From JAPEKQ01 sp964516845 (lineage in GTDB: Bacteria > Joyebacterota > Joyebacteria > Joyebacterales > Joyebacteraceae): a stretch of DNA of 6,506 bases. The notes beneath the pieces were generated by a model, which was given only the letters and a program-made list of their open reading frames with translations, was not told the origin of the DNA and made no database searches. The stretch is from the NCBI GenBank assembly GCA_964516845.1, contig CAZEXP010000069.1, positions 1 through 6,506 on the forward strand, given 5' to 3'. Positions 5,488-6,506 of this stretch are shown here, in pieces; within the stretch, counting starts at the first letter, position 1, and the number at the start of each line of letters is the position of its first letter. The translations under genes and the position numbers were made by a program.

Positions 5488-6506
5488 CTACCGCAGCACG
5501 ACCGCCTTCCGTTCCGCGGTCCCCGCAGGCGTCATCAGTCGGTAGAAGTAGACGCCGGACCGAACGTCGCGGCCGTGCGCGTCGCGCCCGTCCCAGACCA
5601 CCTCATGCTCGCCCGCCGACCGGACGCCATCGTCGAGGTCGCGGATGATCCGTCCCGTCACATCGTAGACCGTCAGCCGCACCGGTGAAGGCCGCGGAAG
5701 GAAGAAGCCGATTCGTGTGCCGGCGCTGAACGGGTTCGGCGTCGGTCGCGCGAGGAAGACGCGAGACATGCCGGCCGGCTCGTCCACGCCGGTCTCCGAC
5801 AGCGGCACCGGGAAGTACTCGGGGCGCTCGACATCTCCGTTGGCGTCACCGCCCGGCGCCTGGTCGTTCAGGGTCCCGCCGTCGCCCGTCCCGTACGCGG
5901 TCGCGGCAACGAAGATCGTATCCGGCAGCGTTCCGTAGAGCCCCGCGACGTTGATGGCGCCCTCGAGATACGTTCCCGAAGCCTTCGCGACGTTCGCGCT
6001 TGTCATCACGGCCTCAAGACCATCGAACCAGCCGTTCCAGCCGTTGTCACCCTCCTGCGCAAGGAAGTAGTCGCGTCCCGCGACCGTCCCCGCCTTCGCC
6101 CATGGCGCGCTCGCGCGCGCGGCAGGATCATCATCGACGAGGAGGAAGTGGTCGTTCCCTCCGCCGGCGGGCTGCGTCGCCATGTAGAGCCACTCCCCGT
6201 CAAACGCGGCGTAGAGTTCCATCGTACCGCTCGAACCGACGAGTTCGGCCTCTATGTCGAGCTGGCCGTCCATCTCGAACCCCGGCTCTCCCCCGCCACC
6301 GGTCACCGGCACGCTCCAGTCTCCGCCGCCGTTGTTGTCCCAGTTCCCCGAGCCGTCGTTGAAGACGAACTCGACCGATGTCGCAACACCCGGGATCGAA
6401 TACGCGTAGCTCCACGCCTCGGCACTTCCATCCCACGTCATGACCGGGTCGGGACTGATGACGTCCTGCCAGTTGCTGTGGCCGATGTGGATGTGGACGG
6501 GGTCGG
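5488..6506 (-). CDS. Secreted multidomain carbohydrate-binding protein with C-terminal FlgD-like sorting domain (partial, N-terminus beyond right edge)
   Basis: The frame is open to the right edge, giving 338 visible residues; the internal ATG at 6441 splits a domain and is not the start. Residues 1-68 look like a CBM25-type starch-binding module: HIHIGHSNWQDV (4-15), then VEFVFNDGSGNWDNNGGGDW (44-63), whose FNDG-WDNN-DW pattern is the family's strongest mark. Residues about 74-236 form a second beta-rich module (AAFDGEWLYMATQ at 99-111; NGWNGWFDG at 154-162) resembling CBM9/DOMON-like domains found in secreted amylase-type proteins. Residues about 250-338 are a FlgD-like Ig domain with the usual PNPFSAGTRI opening, LTVYDVTGRIIRDL core, W-DGRDAHGRDVRSGVYFYR and a short basic C-terminal tail; it serves secretion or surface attachment in FCB-group bacteria. 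A missing N-terminal amylase-family (GH13 or GH57) domain is plausible but not visible. It converges on the glycosidase-like lipoprotein gene. Confidence 0.82.
   Translation of the reverse strand, partial: DPVHIHIGHSNWQDVISPDPVMTWDGSAEAWSYAYSIPGVATSVEFVFNDGSGNWDNNGGGDWSVPVTGGGGEPGFEMDGQLDIEAELVGSSGTMELYAAFDGEWLYMATQPAGGGNDHFLLVDDDPAARASAPWAKAGTVAGRDYFLAQEGDNGWNGWFDGLEAVMTSANVAKASGTYLEGAINVAGLYGTLPDTIFVAATAYGTGDGGTLNDQAPGGDANGDVERPEYFPVPLSETGVDEPAGMSRVFLARPTPNPFSAGTRIGFFLPRPSPVRLTVYDVTGRIIRDLDDGVRSAGEHEVVWDGRDAHGRDVRSGVYFYRLMTPAGTAERKAVVLR

Noticed and set aside
6100..6125. Alternating GC tract (gcgcgctcgcgcgcgcgg-like) as a possible structural or Z-DNA element
   Set aside because: It lies inside the coding frame and encodes an Ala/Arg/Ser stretch of the second module; explained by codon use in GC-rich DNA.

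Overview
This 6.5 kb window is high-GC bacterial DNA, densely coded, with four genes fully or largely visible and one cut by each edge. No rRNA, tRNA, mobile element or CRISPR array is visible. The protein types (an exported TPR protein, a DUF4846 lipoprotein, a protein ending in a FlgD-type/T9SS-like Ig domain, and a carbohydrate-binding module) fit a Gram-negative member of the FCB group or a neighbouring candidate phylum such as Eisenbacteria, Latescibacterota or Krumholzibacteriota. That placement is inferred from domain style and base composition; no marker gene is present.

Layout. Positions 1-4070, minus strand, read like one operon. It begins with a secreted TPR-repeat protein (1698-4070) and continues after a 26-nt gap with a DUF4846 lipoprotein (769-1671). 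The lipoprotein stop overlaps the start of a cytoplasmic type I L-asparaginase (1-772, 3' end outside the window) in an ATGA junction. A 189-nt divergent intergenic region (4071-4259) holds a perfect TTGACA -35 box for the operon and a weaker promoter for the plus-strand gene. Positions 4260-5378, plus strand, encode a lipoprotein with features of a TIM-barrel glycoside hydrolase. A GC-rich hairpin at 5420-5455 lies between this gene and the convergent minus-strand gene and probably terminates both. Positions 5488-6506, minus strand, hold the C-terminal part of a secreted multidomain protein: a CBM25-like starch-binding module, a second beta-sandwich module, and a C-terminal FlgD-like/sorting domain. 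Its N-terminus, probably with any catalytic domain, lies beyond the right edge.

Taken together, four of the five genes appear to act in the envelope or outside the cell, two of them apparently in polysaccharide binding or breakdown. The asparaginase is the only cytoplasmic enzyme, and its translational coupling to a DUF4846 lipoprotein is the least expected arrangement. I do not see a clearly new defence or mobile system here. The most useful leads are the asparaginase/DUF4846/TPR operon, a possible papain-like active site in DUF4846, and the unassigned glycosidase-like lipoprotein.
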